A program made the translations under genes and the position numbers. This document shows positions 22,441 through 32,700 of a stretch of 64,000 bases of DNA, one piece after another. Origin of the DNA: Enterobacter huaxiensis (GTDB lineage Bacteria > Pseudomonadota > Gammaproteobacteria > Enterobacterales > Enterobacteriaceae); contig NZ_CP043342.1 in the NCBI RefSeq assembly GCF_003594935.2, positions 2,976,001 through 3,040,000 of the forward strand, in the 5' to 3' direction. The notes under the pieces were generated by a model, which ran no database searches, was not told the origin of the DNA, and was given only the letters and a program-made list of their open reading frames with translations. Every line of letters starts with the position of its first letter. Positions within the stretch are counted from its first letter, which is position 1.

Positions 22441-23724
22441 TCAGGCCTCAATAAGACCTTGAGCGAGGTACGCGTTGTGTTCGCGCACGCCCGGCAGGGC
22501 AAAGAAATAGCCGCCGCCGATGGGCTTAATATACTCTTCCAGCGCCTCACCGTTTAAGCGTTTCTGCACGGTCAGAAAACCCTTCTCCAGATCGTGCTGA
22601 TAGCAAACAAACAGCAGCCCCATATCCAGCTGGCCCGAGTTAGTCACGCCCAGCGAGTAGCTGTAGCCCCGGCGCATCATCAGGCTCGACTGCGTCTCTT
22701 TGGTACGCGGGTTTGCGAGACGGATATGGCTATCCAGCGCGATGGTGTCGCCATCGGGATCGCGCGCGTAGTCAGGCTCATCGTGCTCGTGCAGCATGCC
22801 GAGCGGCGCCCCGCTCTGCTTGTCGCGACCAAATATGGTCTGCTGCTCTTTGAGCGGCGTGCGGTCCCAGAACTCCACGTGGAACTGAATAATGCGTATT
22901 GCCTGGTAGCTGCCGCCGACGGCCCATGTCGGCTCGCCCTGATTGGCCGTTACCCACACCACGTCTTTCATCAGCGCCGCGTCGCTGCTGTCCGGGTTAG
23001 CCGTGCCGTCCTTAAAGCCCAGCAGGTTAACGGGCGTCTCCTTCCCTTTGCTGCGGGCAGCGTGGTCAGAGATGAACCCTTCCCGCTTCCAGCGCACGCT
23101 CAGCAGATCCGGCGTGTGCTTAATGATATCGCGCAGCGCGTGGATCACCGTGTCCTGGGTATTGGCGCAAATTTGCAGGAGCAGGTCGCCGTGACACAGC
23201 GTCGCGTCCAGGGAATCATTCGGAAAACGCGTCATTTTCTGCAGCGCCTTTGGCTTCTGTTTTTCCAGACCGTAGCGTGCGTCAAACAACGACTCACCGA
23301 GCGACACGGTAATGGTCAGGTTATCCGGGGCGATAAACGCCCCGAGAATACCGGAGTCCATCGGCGGCAGGCGCGGGTTCGGGGTTTCCGGCGCCGGACC
23401 GCCTGCGGTCAGAAACGCGATGCGCTTCGTCAGCAGGCGGAACAGGCGCTCGAGATCGGCTTTATCACTCGCCAGCGAATCAAAGGCCACCAGCATCATG
23501 GAGGCCTGCTGCGGCGTCAGGATGCCCGACTGGTGCTCCCCATAAAACGGCTGCGTCTCCATGCGGGCATCCGGCGACAGCGTGCCGGGGGCGCTCTGCG
23601 GTTTTGCCGCATGCGCTACCGGGCAACCTCCCGCAAGGGCAAGTGCGCCCCCCAGCGCTCCTACCCCTTTTAACAGCCGACGTCGCGAAGGCTCCGCCAC
23701 GTCGTATTCGTCATGCTTGTTCAT
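22441..23724 (-). CDS. efeB: Tat-exported DyP-type heme peroxidase EfeB
   Basis: Periplasmic dye-decolourising peroxidase of the EfeUOB iron importer. The Tat signal is SRRRLLKG (13-20) followed by a hydrophobic stretch ending AHA. DyP signatures are GFKDG (236-240), the proximal His333 in [10 protein letters not shown], and RRGYSYS. Length 427 aa against 423 in E. coli. Its proposed job is oxidising ferrous iron (or acting on heme) before transfer to EfeO. It starts 5 bases after the efeO stop. Confidence 0.95.
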   Translation of the reverse strand: MNKHDEYDVAEPSRRRLLKGVGALGGALALAGGCPVAHAAKPQSAPGTLSPDARMETQPFYGEHQSGILTPQQASMMLVAFDSLASDKADLERLFRLLTKRIAFLTAGGPAPETPNPRLPPMDSGILGAFIAPDNLTITVSLGESLFDARYGLEKQKPKALQKMTRFPNDSLDATLCHGDLLLQICANTQDTVIHALRDIIKHTPDLLSVRWKREGFISDHAARSKGKETPVNLLGFKDGTANPDSSDAALMKDVVWVTANQGEPTWAVGGSYQAIRIIQFHVEFWDRTPLKEQQTIFGRDKQSGAPLGMLHEHDEPDYARDPDGDTIALDSHIRLANPRTKETQSSLMMRRGYSYSLGVTNSGQLDMGLLFVCYQHDLEKGFLTVQKRLNGEALEEYIKPIGGGYFFALPGVREHNAYLAQGLIEA

Positions 23725-23729
23725 CGTGC

Positions 23730-24857
23730 TTAGTCCAGACCCAGAACGCCGCGCAGCTGAGCCAGATCTTCCGCCAGCGTGGTAATCGGGCCTTTCAGCG
23801 CGTTACGGTCAGCGTCGGTCAGTTTGTCGTAGGTTTCATATCCGTCTTTGGTACGGTACTTCGCCAGAATGGTGTCGACTTTCTTGAAGTTGGCATCCAC
23901 TTTGGCCAGCAGCTCGCCGTTCTCTTTCTGCAGCTGAGGGCGCAGCAGGTCGACAATTTTCTGCGCGCCGTCAACGTTCGCCTGGAAGTCCCACAGGTCG
24001 GTGTGGCTGTAACGGTCTTCTTCACCGCTGATTTTGCTCGCGGCCACTTCTTCAATCAGGCCGGCCGCACCGCCCACCACTTTTGACGGCGGGAAGGCCA
24101 ATTCGCTGATGCGCTTTTGCAGGTCCAGCACGTCGGCGTTCAGCTGCTCAGCGTATTTCTCCATCCCTTTGGTGGAGTTGTCGCCAAACAGGGCTTTTTC
24201 CAGACGGTGGAAACCGGTGAATTTCGGATCGGCGGCCTTCTGCTCGTAGTCATCTTCACGGGCATCAATGCTGCCGTCCAGGTCAGAGAACAGCTCGGCA
24301 ATCGGCTCAATACGCTCGTAGTGCTGACGGGTTGGCGCGTACAGGGATTTCGCTTTTTCGATATCCCCCGCTTTCACCGCATCGGTGAAGGCTTTGGTAC
24401 CCGCCACCAGGTCTGCCGTCTCTTTCGTGACGTAGGCTTTATAGGCGGTGATGGCCTCGCCCAGGCTCAGCAGCGCTTCACCCTTCGCGGCATCCTTCGT
24501 GGCTTCGCCCTTAACGATCAGCTTGCCTTTTGGGTTGGTCAGCAGGCCGCAGGTCATGTCATATTCACCGGGCTGCAGGTTGGCCGTCATCTTCTGGCTG
24601 AAGCCAGGGGCGATGTTTTCACGCTCTTCCACCACCATCACGCCTTTCAGAATTTCCCACTCCAGCGCCTTTTGACTGTGGTTCTGAATGATAAACTGGG
24701 TTTTACCGCTGTTAACCGTAATGGTCATCGGCTCACACTGTTTATCATTGACGGTGACTTTCACCTGCGGGATATCCGCAGCCTGCGCGGCAAAAGCAGA
24801 CGCAATCAGCGCTGCCACGCCAGCCTGTAACGCACTACGACGAAATTGAATTGCCAT
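23730..24857 (-). CDS. efeO: Periplasmic iron-binding protein EfeO
   Basis: Two-domain periplasmic protein: an N-terminal cupredoxin-like domain (about 30-118, with Cys41 and Cys103 as likely metal ligands) and a C-terminal M75 peptidase-like helical domain with the HXXE iron motif HRLE at 217-220. The signal peptide ends AAQA (residue 27). The 375 residues equal E. coli EfeO. Middle gene of efeUOB. Confidence 0.96.
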   Translation of the reverse strand: MAIQFRRSALQAGVAALIASAFAAQAADIPQVKVTVNDKQCEPMTITVNSGKTQFIIQNHSQKALEWEILKGVMVVEERENIAPGFSQKMTANLQPGEYDMTCGLLTNPKGKLIVKGEATKDAAKGEALLSLGEAITAYKAYVTKETADLVAGTKAFTDAVKAGDIEKAKSLYAPTRQHYERIEPIAELFSDLDGSIDAREDDYEQKAADPKFTGFHRLEKALFGDNSTKGMEKYAEQLNADVLDLQKRISELAFPPSKVVGGAAGLIEEVAASKISGEEDRYSHTDLWDFQANVDGAQKIVDLLRPQLQKENGELLAKVDANFKKVDTILAKYRTKDGYETYDKLTDADRNALKGPITTLAEDLAQLRGVLGLD

Positions 24858-24900
24858 GAGCCTTCCCTTTTAAAAGTATGTTGTAACTACACTGAACGCT

Positions 24901-25734
24901 TCAGGGCGCAGTACGCGACGGCTGAGCGCTGGGGCGCGATGGCATAAAGAACAGCACCAGCGCCGGAATAAGATAAATAAAGTACATCGCCACTTCGCTG
25001 ACGCTCGGCGTTTCCTGATAGCCGAAGATGCCTTCGAGCAGGGTACCGGTCAGTGAGTGGGTGGAGAGAACGTTGCTGAGGTCAAAGGCTACGTCCTGGA
25101 AGTGGTTCCACAGGCCCGCCTCGTGGAAGGCGCGGATTGCGCCCGCCGCCAGCCCTGCCGCCACCAGCAGAATAAACAGGCTGGTCCACCTGAAGAACGC
25201 GCCCAGGTTAAGACGAATGCCGCCCCAGTAGAGAAGGAAGCCTAGCACCACGGCGGTTGCCAGCCCGAGCATCGCGCCCACCGGCGGCCAGATGCCCACG
25301 TCCTGCTGGAACGCGGCCAGCAGGAAGAAGACCGACTCCAGCCCCTCGCGCGCCACGGCGAAAAAGACCATCAGGATCAGCGCCCAGCCGTGGTTGTTGC
25401 CTTTTTGCAGAGCGTTATCGACAGCCTGCTCCAGCTGCACCTTCACGTTGCGGGAGACTTTACGCATCCAGAACACCATCCAGGTCAGGATCACTACCGC
25501 AATCACAGCAACAATGCCTTCAAACAGCTCTTGTTCTTTCTGCGGGAATTCCCCGGTGGTTTCATTGATAAGAATGCCTAAGCCCAGACAGAGCGCCGCG
25601 GCGAGGAAAACCCCGACCCACATCACGCCTATCCAGCGTCCACGCTGGGTTCGCTTCAGATAGCTGGCAATAAGGCTGACAATCAGGGCCGCTTCAAGGC
25701 CTTCACGTAACATAATGAGAAATGGAACAAACAT
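24901..25734 (-). CDS. efeU: Ferrous iron permease EfeU, intact
   Basis: FTR1/OFeT-type inner-membrane permease with seven helices. Both REXXE iron motifs are present: REGLE at 10-14 and REGLE at 129-133. The frame is intact, unlike E. coli K-12, where efeU is frameshifted, so a working acid-induced Fe2+ importer is likely here. The length is 277 residues. A Fur-type box lies about 60 bases upstream of the start. Confidence 0.95.
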   Translation of the reverse strand: MFVPFLIMLREGLEAALIVSLIASYLKRTQRGRWIGVMWVGVFLAAALCLGLGILINETTGEFPQKEQELFEGIVAVIAVVILTWMVFWMRKVSRNVKVQLEQAVDNALQKGNNHGWALILMVFFAVAREGLESVFFLLAAFQQDVGIWPPVGAMLGLATAVVLGFLLYWGGIRLNLGAFFRWTSLFILLVAAGLAAGAIRAFHEAGLWNHFQDVAFDLSNVLSTHSLTGTLLEGIFGYQETPSVSEVAMYFIYLIPALVLFFMPSRPSAQPSRTAP

Positions 25735-25791
25735 GCCGACACCTTAAATGTTTAACGCGGTCAACTGATGCAAAGAAAGGTAAATTCTTGT

Positions 25792-25810
25792 GATAGTGAT
25801 TATCATTACG
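25792..25810 (-). promoter_or_regulatory. Fur box upstream of efeU
   Basis: GATAGTGATTATCATTACG matches 15 of 19 positions of GATAATGATAATCATTATC. The placement fits Fur repression of efeUOB, as known in E. coli. Confidence 0.75.
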
Positions 25811-25985
25811 GCAGAGAGAAAAACAAGCGAAATGTGCGGTGTTTTGATGACGAGATGTAAACGCATCGCCGGTTAATAGTTACTACCGTAACGGTTAAGT
25901 TTATAAGTTATAACGAAAATGCCCATTTACGGTTAAACGACGCTGTGGCTAAATACCTGCCTCAAACACCAACTGAAAACAAACC

Positions 25986-27170
25986 ATGTATAACATTGTC
26001 CATTTCCTGCTGGCGCTGGTGATTATTCTTGCGCTCGCCTGGCTGGTGAGCTTCGACCGCCGAAAAATTCGCATTCGCTTTATTCTCCAGCTGATTGTTA
26101 TTGAGATTGCGCTGGCGTTCTTTTTCCTGCACGCGGAAAGCGGCCTGTTCATTATTAAATACGTGTCGGGTTTCTTTGAGTCGCTGCTTAAATTTGCCGC
26201 CGAAGGGACGAACTTTGTCTTTGGCGGAATGGGGGAAAAAGGGCTGGCGTTCATATTCCTCGGCGTGCTCTGCCCCATTGTGTTTATTTCCGCGCTGATT
26301 GGTATTCTTCAGCACTGGCGTATTCTGCCGATCTTTATTCGGGTGATCGGCACGCTGCTGTCAAAACTGAACGGCATGGGCAAGCTGGAATCCTTTAACG
26401 CCGTCAGCTCGCTGATCCTCGGACAGTCTGAAAACTTCATTGCGTACAAAGGCGTGCTGGGCGATCTCTCGTCTCGTCGCCTGTTCACGATGGCTGCGAC
26501 GGCCATGTCCACCGTTTCCCTGTCGATTGTCGGGGCCTATATGACGATGCTGGACGCCAAATTCGTCGTCGCGGCGCTGATCCTGAACATGTTTAGCACG
26601 TTCATTATTCTCTCCGTCATCAACCCGACGCGCCCGGAAGCGGAGCCGGATATCAGGCTCGAAAAACTGCACGAGTCCCAGAGCTTCTTTGAAATGCTGG
26701 GCGAATATATTCTGGCCGGCTTTAAGGTGGCGATGATTATTCTGGCAATGCTGATTGGCTTTATCGCCCTTATTAGCGCCGTGAACGCCCTTTTCTCCAG
26801 CGTATTTGGCATGAGCTTCCAGCAGATCCTCGGCTATGTGTTTTATCCGCTGGCGTGGCTGGTGGGAATTCCGCTGAGCGATGCCTTAAATGCCGGCAGT
26901 ATTATGGCAACCAAGCTGGTGGCAAATGAATTTGTGGCCATGATTGAGCTGCAAAAAATTGCCCATCAGATGACGCCGCGCGGGCTGGGGATTTTATCCA
27001 TCTTCCTGGTGTCGTTCGCTAACTTTGCCTCCATCGGTATCGTAGCCGGGGCGATAAAGGGCCTGAACGAGCAGCAGGGTAACGTGGTTTCGCGGTTTGG
27101 TCTGCGTCTGGTGTACGGCGCGACGCTGGTGAGCCTGCTGTCGGCGAGCTTTGCGGGGTTGGTGCTGTAA
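25986..27170 (+). CDS. NupC-type concentrative nucleoside:H+ symporter
   Basis: Membrane transporter of the CNT family, 394 residues, much closer to E. coli NupC (400) than to NupX or PsuT. Shared blocks include [42 protein letters not shown] and [20 protein letters not shown], the nucleoside and sodium/proton site region. It is not at the usual nupC locus (near mntH), so it may be a second copy; whether the normal nupC also exists cannot be seen here. Three CGGTTAA repeats lie in the upstream gap. Confidence 0.88.
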   Translation: MYNIVHFLLALVIILALAWLVSFDRRKIRIRFILQLIVIEIALAFFFLHAESGLFIIKYVSGFFESLLKFAAEGTNFVFGGMGEKGLAFIFLGVLCPIVFISALIGILQHWRILPIFIRVIGTLLSKLNGMGKLESFNAVSSLILGQSENFIAYKGVLGDLSSRRLFTMAATAMSTVSLSIVGAYMTMLDAKFVVAALILNMFSTFIILSVINPTRPEAEPDIRLEKLHESQSFFEMLGEYILAGFKVAMIILAMLIGFIALISAVNALFSSVFGMSFQQILGYVFYPLAWLVGIPLSDALNAGSIMATKLVANEFVAMIELQKIAHQMTPRGLGILSIFLVSFANFASIGIVAGAIKGLNEQQGNVVSRFGLRLVYGATLVSLLSASFAGLVL

Positions 27171-27184
27171 GTTTTGTGCCGTTT

Positions 27185-27218
27185 GTGCCCGGCGGCGCTT
27201 CGCTTGCACGGGCCTACG
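27185..27218. repeat. REP-type palindromic repeat
   Basis: TGCCCGGCGGCGCTTCGC then TTGCACGGGCCTACGA, directly after the nucleoside transporter; same family as the half at 56631. Confidence 0.75.
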
Positions 27219-27225
27219 ATATAAC

Positions 27226-27247
27226 AACGGCGGGTTATCCCGCCGTT
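27226..27247. terminator. Bidirectional terminator between the nucleoside transporter and the lipoprotein gene
   Basis: AACGGCGGG, loop TTAT, CCCGCCGTT followed by TTC; it sits between two convergent genes. Confidence 0.75.
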
Positions 27248-27251
27248 TTCA

Positions 27252-27671
27252 TTAAAACTGCACGCACACCGGCTGATCGACCCGCATCACCGACTCCTGT
27301 GCGAAGCGCGATTTATAAATCCCACGCAACGCTTCGATATTCTTCTCGCTCTGCGCATCTTTTCCGTGGATCAGCATCAATGCTTTGCTGGGTTCACGCG
27401 CCACTTTCCCATCGTTCCCCAGCCACTGCCCGCGCGCGTCAAACACCGTTAAGCCATCGCGGAAGCGCGGCGTCACGTCCTGGTCAACAAACTGCTGCCA
27501 CTCGCTGCCGCTGATCTGCGCCCCGGCTGGTCGGTTTAAACCGAAATAGAGCGTGGTTTGCTGCATCTGGTTATCCGCTTTGCAGGTTTCCACCGCCGCG
27601 CGTTGTGATGGTGCGTTACAGCCCGCCAGCATCAATAATGCCACGGCCATCAACCCTGTTTTGATTGTCAT
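27252..27671 (-). CDS. Putative lipoprotein, DUF3574 family
   Basis: A 139-residue protein with a lipoprotein signal: MTIKTGLMAVALLMLAGC, lipobox LAGC with Cys18. The mature part resembles the DUF3574 group (LYFGLNRPAG, WQQFVDQDVTPRFRDGLTVFD, Q-W). Function is unknown. It stands alone between two convergent or divergent neighbours and ends at a shared terminator. Confidence 0.75.
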   Translation of the reverse strand: MTIKTGLMAVALLMLAGCNAPSQRAAVETCKADNQMQQTTLYFGLNRPAGAQISGSEWQQFVDQDVTPRFRDGLTVFDARGQWLGNDGKVAREPSKALMLIHGKDAQSEKNIEALRGIYKSRFAQESVMRVDQPVCVQF

Positions 27672-27738
27672 TGTTCGCTATCCTCATTGTTATAAGTGCA
27701 GCGATATCAACGTAAATCTTGAAAATTTGCAAGAAAAA

Positions 27739-27770
27739 GCCGGGTGGCGCTTGCGCTTACCCGGCCTACA
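27739..27770. repeat. REP-type palindromic repeat
   Basis: GCCGGGTGGCGCTTGCGC then TTACCCGGCCTACA, after the putP stop. Confidence 0.8.
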
Positions 27771-27785
27771 GTAGAGGACGTGTGA

Positions 27786-29294
27786 TTACTCAGGCTGCAG
27801 CTTAGACGGCGGCGCTGAGTGATAGTGCGCGTCCGCTTCAGCAAAGCGTTTCTGCATCGCGGCAGACGGGGCCTTGCCCAGCAGGCTGAATACCACAATC
27901 CCGATGCTGCCGAAGATGAAGCCCGGAATGATTTCGTACAGGCCCAGCCACGCGAACTGTTTCCAGACGATGACGGTCACCGCGCCGATGATCATCCCCG
28001 CCAGCGCGCCGTTGCGGGTCATGCGCGACCACAGCACGGAGAACAACACCACGGGACCAAACGCGGCACCGAAGCCTGCCCACGCGTAGCTTACCAGCCC
28101 CAGCACGCGGTTTTCAGGGTTTGCCGCCAGCGCAATGGACACCAGCGCCACCACCAGCACCATGAAACGACCTACCCACACCAGCTCTTTCTGGCTCGCG
28201 CCTTTACGCAGGAAGGCCTTATACAGGTCTTCCGTGATGGCGCTGGAGCAGACCAGCAGCTGGCAGCTCAGGGTGGACATGACGGCAGCAAGAATGGCGG
28301 AGAGCAGAATCCCGGCAATCCACGGGTTAAAGAGGATCTGCGCCAGCTCGATGAACACGCGCTCGGCGTTCTGGTTCACCGCGCCCGCCTGCGCCGGGTT
28401 ATTGTTGAAGTAGGCGATGCCGAAGAAGCCGACCGCACACGCCCCCGCCAGACACAGGATCATCCACGTCATACTGATGCGACGCGCATGCACGATGGTG
28501 TGGTGAGAGTCGGCAGCCATAAAGCGCGCCAGAATGTGCGGCTGACCGAAGTAGCCCAGGCCCCAGCCCATCAGGGAGACGATGGCAACGAAGTTCAGCC
28601 CTTTCAGCATGTCGACGTTTTCAATGCTCTTCTGCTTGATCACTTCCAGCGAATCCGCAAAGCCGCCAACGGTGAAAATCACAATCACCGGCGTCAGGAT
28701 CAGGGCGAAGATCATCAGGCTCGCCTGTACGGTATCCGTCCAGCTTACGGCCAGGAACCCGCCTACGAAGGTATAGAGGATGGTTGCCGCCGCACCGGCC
28801 CACAGCGCCGTTTCATAGCTCATGCCGAAGGTGCTTTCGAACAGGCGCGCGCCGGCCACGATGCCGGAGGCACAGTAGATGGTGAAGAACAGCAGAATCA
28901 CCACCGCGGAGATAATGCGCAGGATGCGGCTGTTATCTTCAAAGCGGCCGGTGAAGTAGTCGGGCAGCGTCAGGGCGTTGTTGTTGGCTTCGGTGTGCAC
29001 GCGCAGACGACCGGCGACCAGCTTCCAGTTAACCCATGCGCCAACGGTCAGGCCAATGGCGATCCAGCTTTCTGAGATACCTGAGATGAAAATCGCGCCC
29101 GGCAGGCCCATCAGCAGCCAGCCGCTCATGTCGGATGCGCCCGCAGAGAGCGCGGTGACCATCGGGCCCAGGCTGCGGCCACCCAAAATGTAGTCGTCAA
29201 AGTTTTTTGTCGATCGCCAGGCGAGAAAGCCTATCAGGATCATACCAAAAATATAAACGAGAAATGTCACCAGCATCGGTGTGCTAATTGCCAT
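27786..29294 (-). CDS. putP: Sodium/proline symporter PutP
   Basis: SSS-family transporter with 13 predicted helices, 502 residues as in E. coli. It imports proline with Na+ for use as carbon and nitrogen source. Visible blocks: FDDYILGGRSLGPMVTALSA and SAGASDMSGWLLMGLPGA (Na+ and proline site helices) and AILAAVMSTLSCQLLVCSSA. It diverges from putA across a region with PutA operator motifs. Confidence 0.96.
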   Translation of the reverse strand: MAISTPMLVTFLVYIFGMILIGFLAWRSTKNFDDYILGGRSLGPMVTALSAGASDMSGWLLMGLPGAIFISGISESWIAIGLTVGAWVNWKLVAGRLRVHTEANNNALTLPDYFTGRFEDNSRILRIISAVVILLFFTIYCASGIVAGARLFESTFGMSYETALWAGAAATILYTFVGGFLAVSWTDTVQASLMIFALILTPVIVIFTVGGFADSLEVIKQKSIENVDMLKGLNFVAIVSLMGWGLGYFGQPHILARFMAADSHHTIVHARRISMTWMILCLAGACAVGFFGIAYFNNNPAQAGAVNQNAERVFIELAQILFNPWIAGILLSAILAAVMSTLSCQLLVCSSAITEDLYKAFLRKGASQKELVWVGRFMVLVVALVSIALAANPENRVLGLVSYAWAGFGAAFGPVVLFSVLWSRMTRNGALAGMIIGAVTVIVWKQFAWLGLYEIIPGFIFGSIGIVVFSLLGKAPSAAMQKRFAEADAHYHSAPPSKLQPE

Positions 29295-29717
29295 TTAAAG
29301 ACTCCAATAATAATGATCGACAACCTTCCCGGCTGCCTGTTATTACATCACCGGAACGGGGTGATATTCATGTATGTTTCTGTTGGCCGCGCGTATCCTG
29401 CCGTAAGCCGTCACCGCGCACAAACGATTTAACACTGCATTTACATCAAATTCATCCCTGGTTTTATACGTCTTTCCTATAGGTTGCACTCGCTCACGCT
29501 TTTGCGGGTTGCACCTTTTAAAAGTGTTAAGTCCCGCATAAAAACAGGCTTCACATGCAGAAGGTCGCGCCTTTTTCCAGCTAACCGTCCATTAACAATC
29601 CATTCATTTTGCAGCTTGCAAACCAGGTCACATTTAACACGGTTGCACAAAGTTGCAACATGGTGGATATTTCACGCTATCGATAGAAAACAATGAAAGA
29701 ACAACAGGAGCTTTGGC
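29295..29717. promoter_or_regulatory. putP/putA control region with GTTGCA operators
   Basis: A 423-bp divergent gap without genes. Four GTTGCA motifs, the known PutA recognition core, lie in two pairs: 29483-29488 and 29508-29513, then 29642-29647 and 29652-29657. E. coli has five such sites. With no proline, PutA binds through its RHH domain and represses both genes. Confidence 0.8.
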
Positions 29718-32700
29718 ATGGGTATGACCACCATGGGGGTTAAGCTGGATGACGCCACGCGCGAACGGATTAAGTCCGCAGCCACCCGAATTGACCGCAC
29801 ACCGCACTGGCTCATTAAGCAGGCCATTTTTAACTATCTGGAGAGGCTAGAAAGCGAAGAGGGTCTGCCAGAGCTGCCTGCCCTGCTGGCGGGTGCCGCC
29901 AATGAAAGCGAAGAGGCCGCCGCCGCTGTCGAAGAGAACCATCAGCCGTTCCTGGAGTTCGCCGAGCAGATCCTGCCGCAGTCCGTCAGCCGCGCCGCCA
30001 TTACCGCTGCCTACCGCCGTGCCGAAACCGACGCCGTGCCGATGCTGCTGGAGCAGGCGCGCCTGCCGGAAGCCATTGCTACACAGGCGCACAGCCTGGC
30101 GTATCAGCTTGCCGACAAGCTGCGTAACCAGAAAACTGCAACCGGCCGCGCCGGGATGGTTCAGGGGCTGCTGCAGGAGTTCTCCCTCTCCTCACAGGAA
30201 GGCGTGGCGCTGATGTGCCTGGCGGAAGCGCTGCTGCGTATTCCCGACAAAGCCACCCGCGACGCGCTGATCCGCGATAAGATCAGCAACGGCAACTGGC
30301 ATTCCCACATCGGCCGCAGCCCGTCGCTGTTCGTTAACGCCGCTACCTGGGGCCTGCTGTTTACCGGCAGGCTGGTCTCCACCCACAACGAAGCCAACCT
30401 CTCCCGCTCCCTGAACCGCATCATCGGCAAGAGCGGCGAGCCGCTGATCCGCAAAGGCGTGGACATGGCGATGCGCCTGATGGGCGAGCAGTTCGTCACC
30501 GGGGAAACCATTGCCGAAGCGCTGGCGAACGCCCGCAAGCTGGAAGACAAAGGCTTCCGCTACTCCTACGACATGCTGGGCGAAGCGGCGCTGACCGCCG
30601 CCGACGCGCAGGCCTACATGGTCTCTTACCAGCAGGCGATCCACGCCATCGGTAAAGCCTCCAACGGCCGCGGCATTTATGAAGGCCCGGGCATCTCCAT
30701 TAAGCTCTCCGCCCTGCACCCGCGCTACAGCCGCGCGCAGTACGACCGGGTGATGGAAGAGCTCTACCCGCGCCTGAAGTCCCTGACCCTGCTGGCGCGC
30801 CAGTACGACATCGGCATCAACATCGATGCTGAAGAGGCAGACCGTCTGGAGATATCCCTCGATCTGCTGGAAAAACTGTGCTTCGAGCCGGAGCTGGCGG
30901 GCTGGAACGGAATTGGCTTCGTTATTCAGGCCTACCAGAAGCGCTGTCCGTTCGTGATTGATTACCTGATTGACCTCGCAAGCCGCAGCCGCCGTCGCCT
31001 GATGATCCGTCTGGTGAAGGGCGCCTACTGGGACAGCGAGATCAAACGCGCCCAGATGGAAGGGCTGGAAGGCTATCCGGTCTACACCCGCAAGGTTTAC
31101 ACCGACGTATCCTACCTCGCCTGTGCGAAAAAGCTGCTCGGCGTGCCGAACCTGATCTACCCGCAGTTCGCTACCCACAACGCCCATACGCTGGCGGCGA
31201 TTTACAGCCTGGCCGGGCAGAACTACTATCCGGGCCAGTACGAATTCCAGTGCCTGCACGGCATGGGCGAACCGCTGTACGAACAGGTCACCGGTAAAGT
31301 GGCCGACGGCAAGCTGAACCGTCCGTGCCGTATCTATGCTCCGGTCGGTACTCACGAAACCCTGCTGGCGTACCTGGTGCGTCGTCTGCTGGAAAACGGC
31401 GCGAATACCTCCTTCGTTAACCGCATTGCCGACACCACGCTGCCGCTGGACGAGCTGGTGGCCGATCCGGTGCAGGCCGTTGAGAAGATGGCGGCGCAGG
31501 AAGGTCAACTCGGCCTGCCGCATCCGAAAATTGCCCTGCCGCGCGAGCTGTACGGCGCAGGCCGCGTCAACTCTGCGGGTCTGGATCTCGTCAACGAACA
31601 CCGCCTGGCATCCCTCTCTTCTGCCCTGCTTAACAGCGCATTGCAGAAATGGCAGGCCAAACCGATCCTCGAACACGCCGTTCAAGACGGAGAAATGCAG
31701 CCGGTGATCAACCCGGCAGAGCCAAAAGATATCGTCGGCTACGTGCGTGAAGCCACGGAAGCCGAAGTTGACCTGGCGCTGGATAACGCGGTGAATAACG
31801 CGCCTATCTGGTTCGCGACCCCGCCGCAGGAGCGCGCCGCCATTCTGGAACGCGCGGCGGTGCTGATGGAAGATCAGATGCAGCAGCTCATCGGCATTCT
31901 GGTGCGCGAAGCGGGTAAAACCTTCAGCAACGCCATCGCCGAAGTGCGCGAGGCCGTTGACTTCCTGCACTACTACGCGGGCCAGGTTCGCGATGATTTC
32001 GACAACGAAACGCACCGTCCGCTCGGCCCGGTCGTCTGTATCAGCCCGTGGAACTTCCCGCTGGCGATCTTCAGCGGCCAGATTGCCGCCGCGCTTGCCG
32101 CAGGCAACAGCGTGCTGGCAAAACCGGCAGAGCAAACCCCGCTGATAGCCGCACAGGGGATTAACATCCTGCTGGAAGCCGGCGTGCCTGCGGGGGTGAT
32201 TCAGCTGCTGCCGGGCCGCGGTGAAACGGTGGGGGCAAAACTGACCTCCGACAACCGCGTGCGCGGCGTGATGTTTACCGGCTCCACCGAAGTGGCCTCT
32301 CTGCTGCAGCGCAATATCGCTACCCGTCTGGATGCACAGGGTCGCCCTACCCCGCTCATCGCGGAAACCGGCGGCATGAACGCCATGATCGTTGACTCCT
32401 CCGCGCTCACCGAGCAGGTGGTGATTGACGTGCTGGCCTCGGCGTTCGACAGCGCCGGTCAGCGCTGCTCCGCCCTGCGCGTGCTGTGCCTGCAGGACGA
32501 CGTGGCTGACCACACCCTGAAAATGCTGCGCGGCGCCATGGGCGAATGCCGCATGGGCAACCCGGGCCGTCTCACCACCGACATCGGGCCGGTGATCGAC
32601 GCGGAAGCCAAAGCGAATATTGAAAACCACATTCAGACCATGCGCGCCAAGGGCCGTCCGGTGTTCCAGGCGGTGCGTGAGAACAGCGAAGACGCCCGCG

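Noticed and set aside
24901..25734. Frameshift in efeU as in E. coli K-12
   Set aside because: The frame is continuous over all 277 codons with both REGLE motifs.
27819..29075. 418-codon frame antisense to putP
   Set aside because: Shadow of putP, low-complexity charged sequence (H, R, Q, E rich), no recognisable domain.
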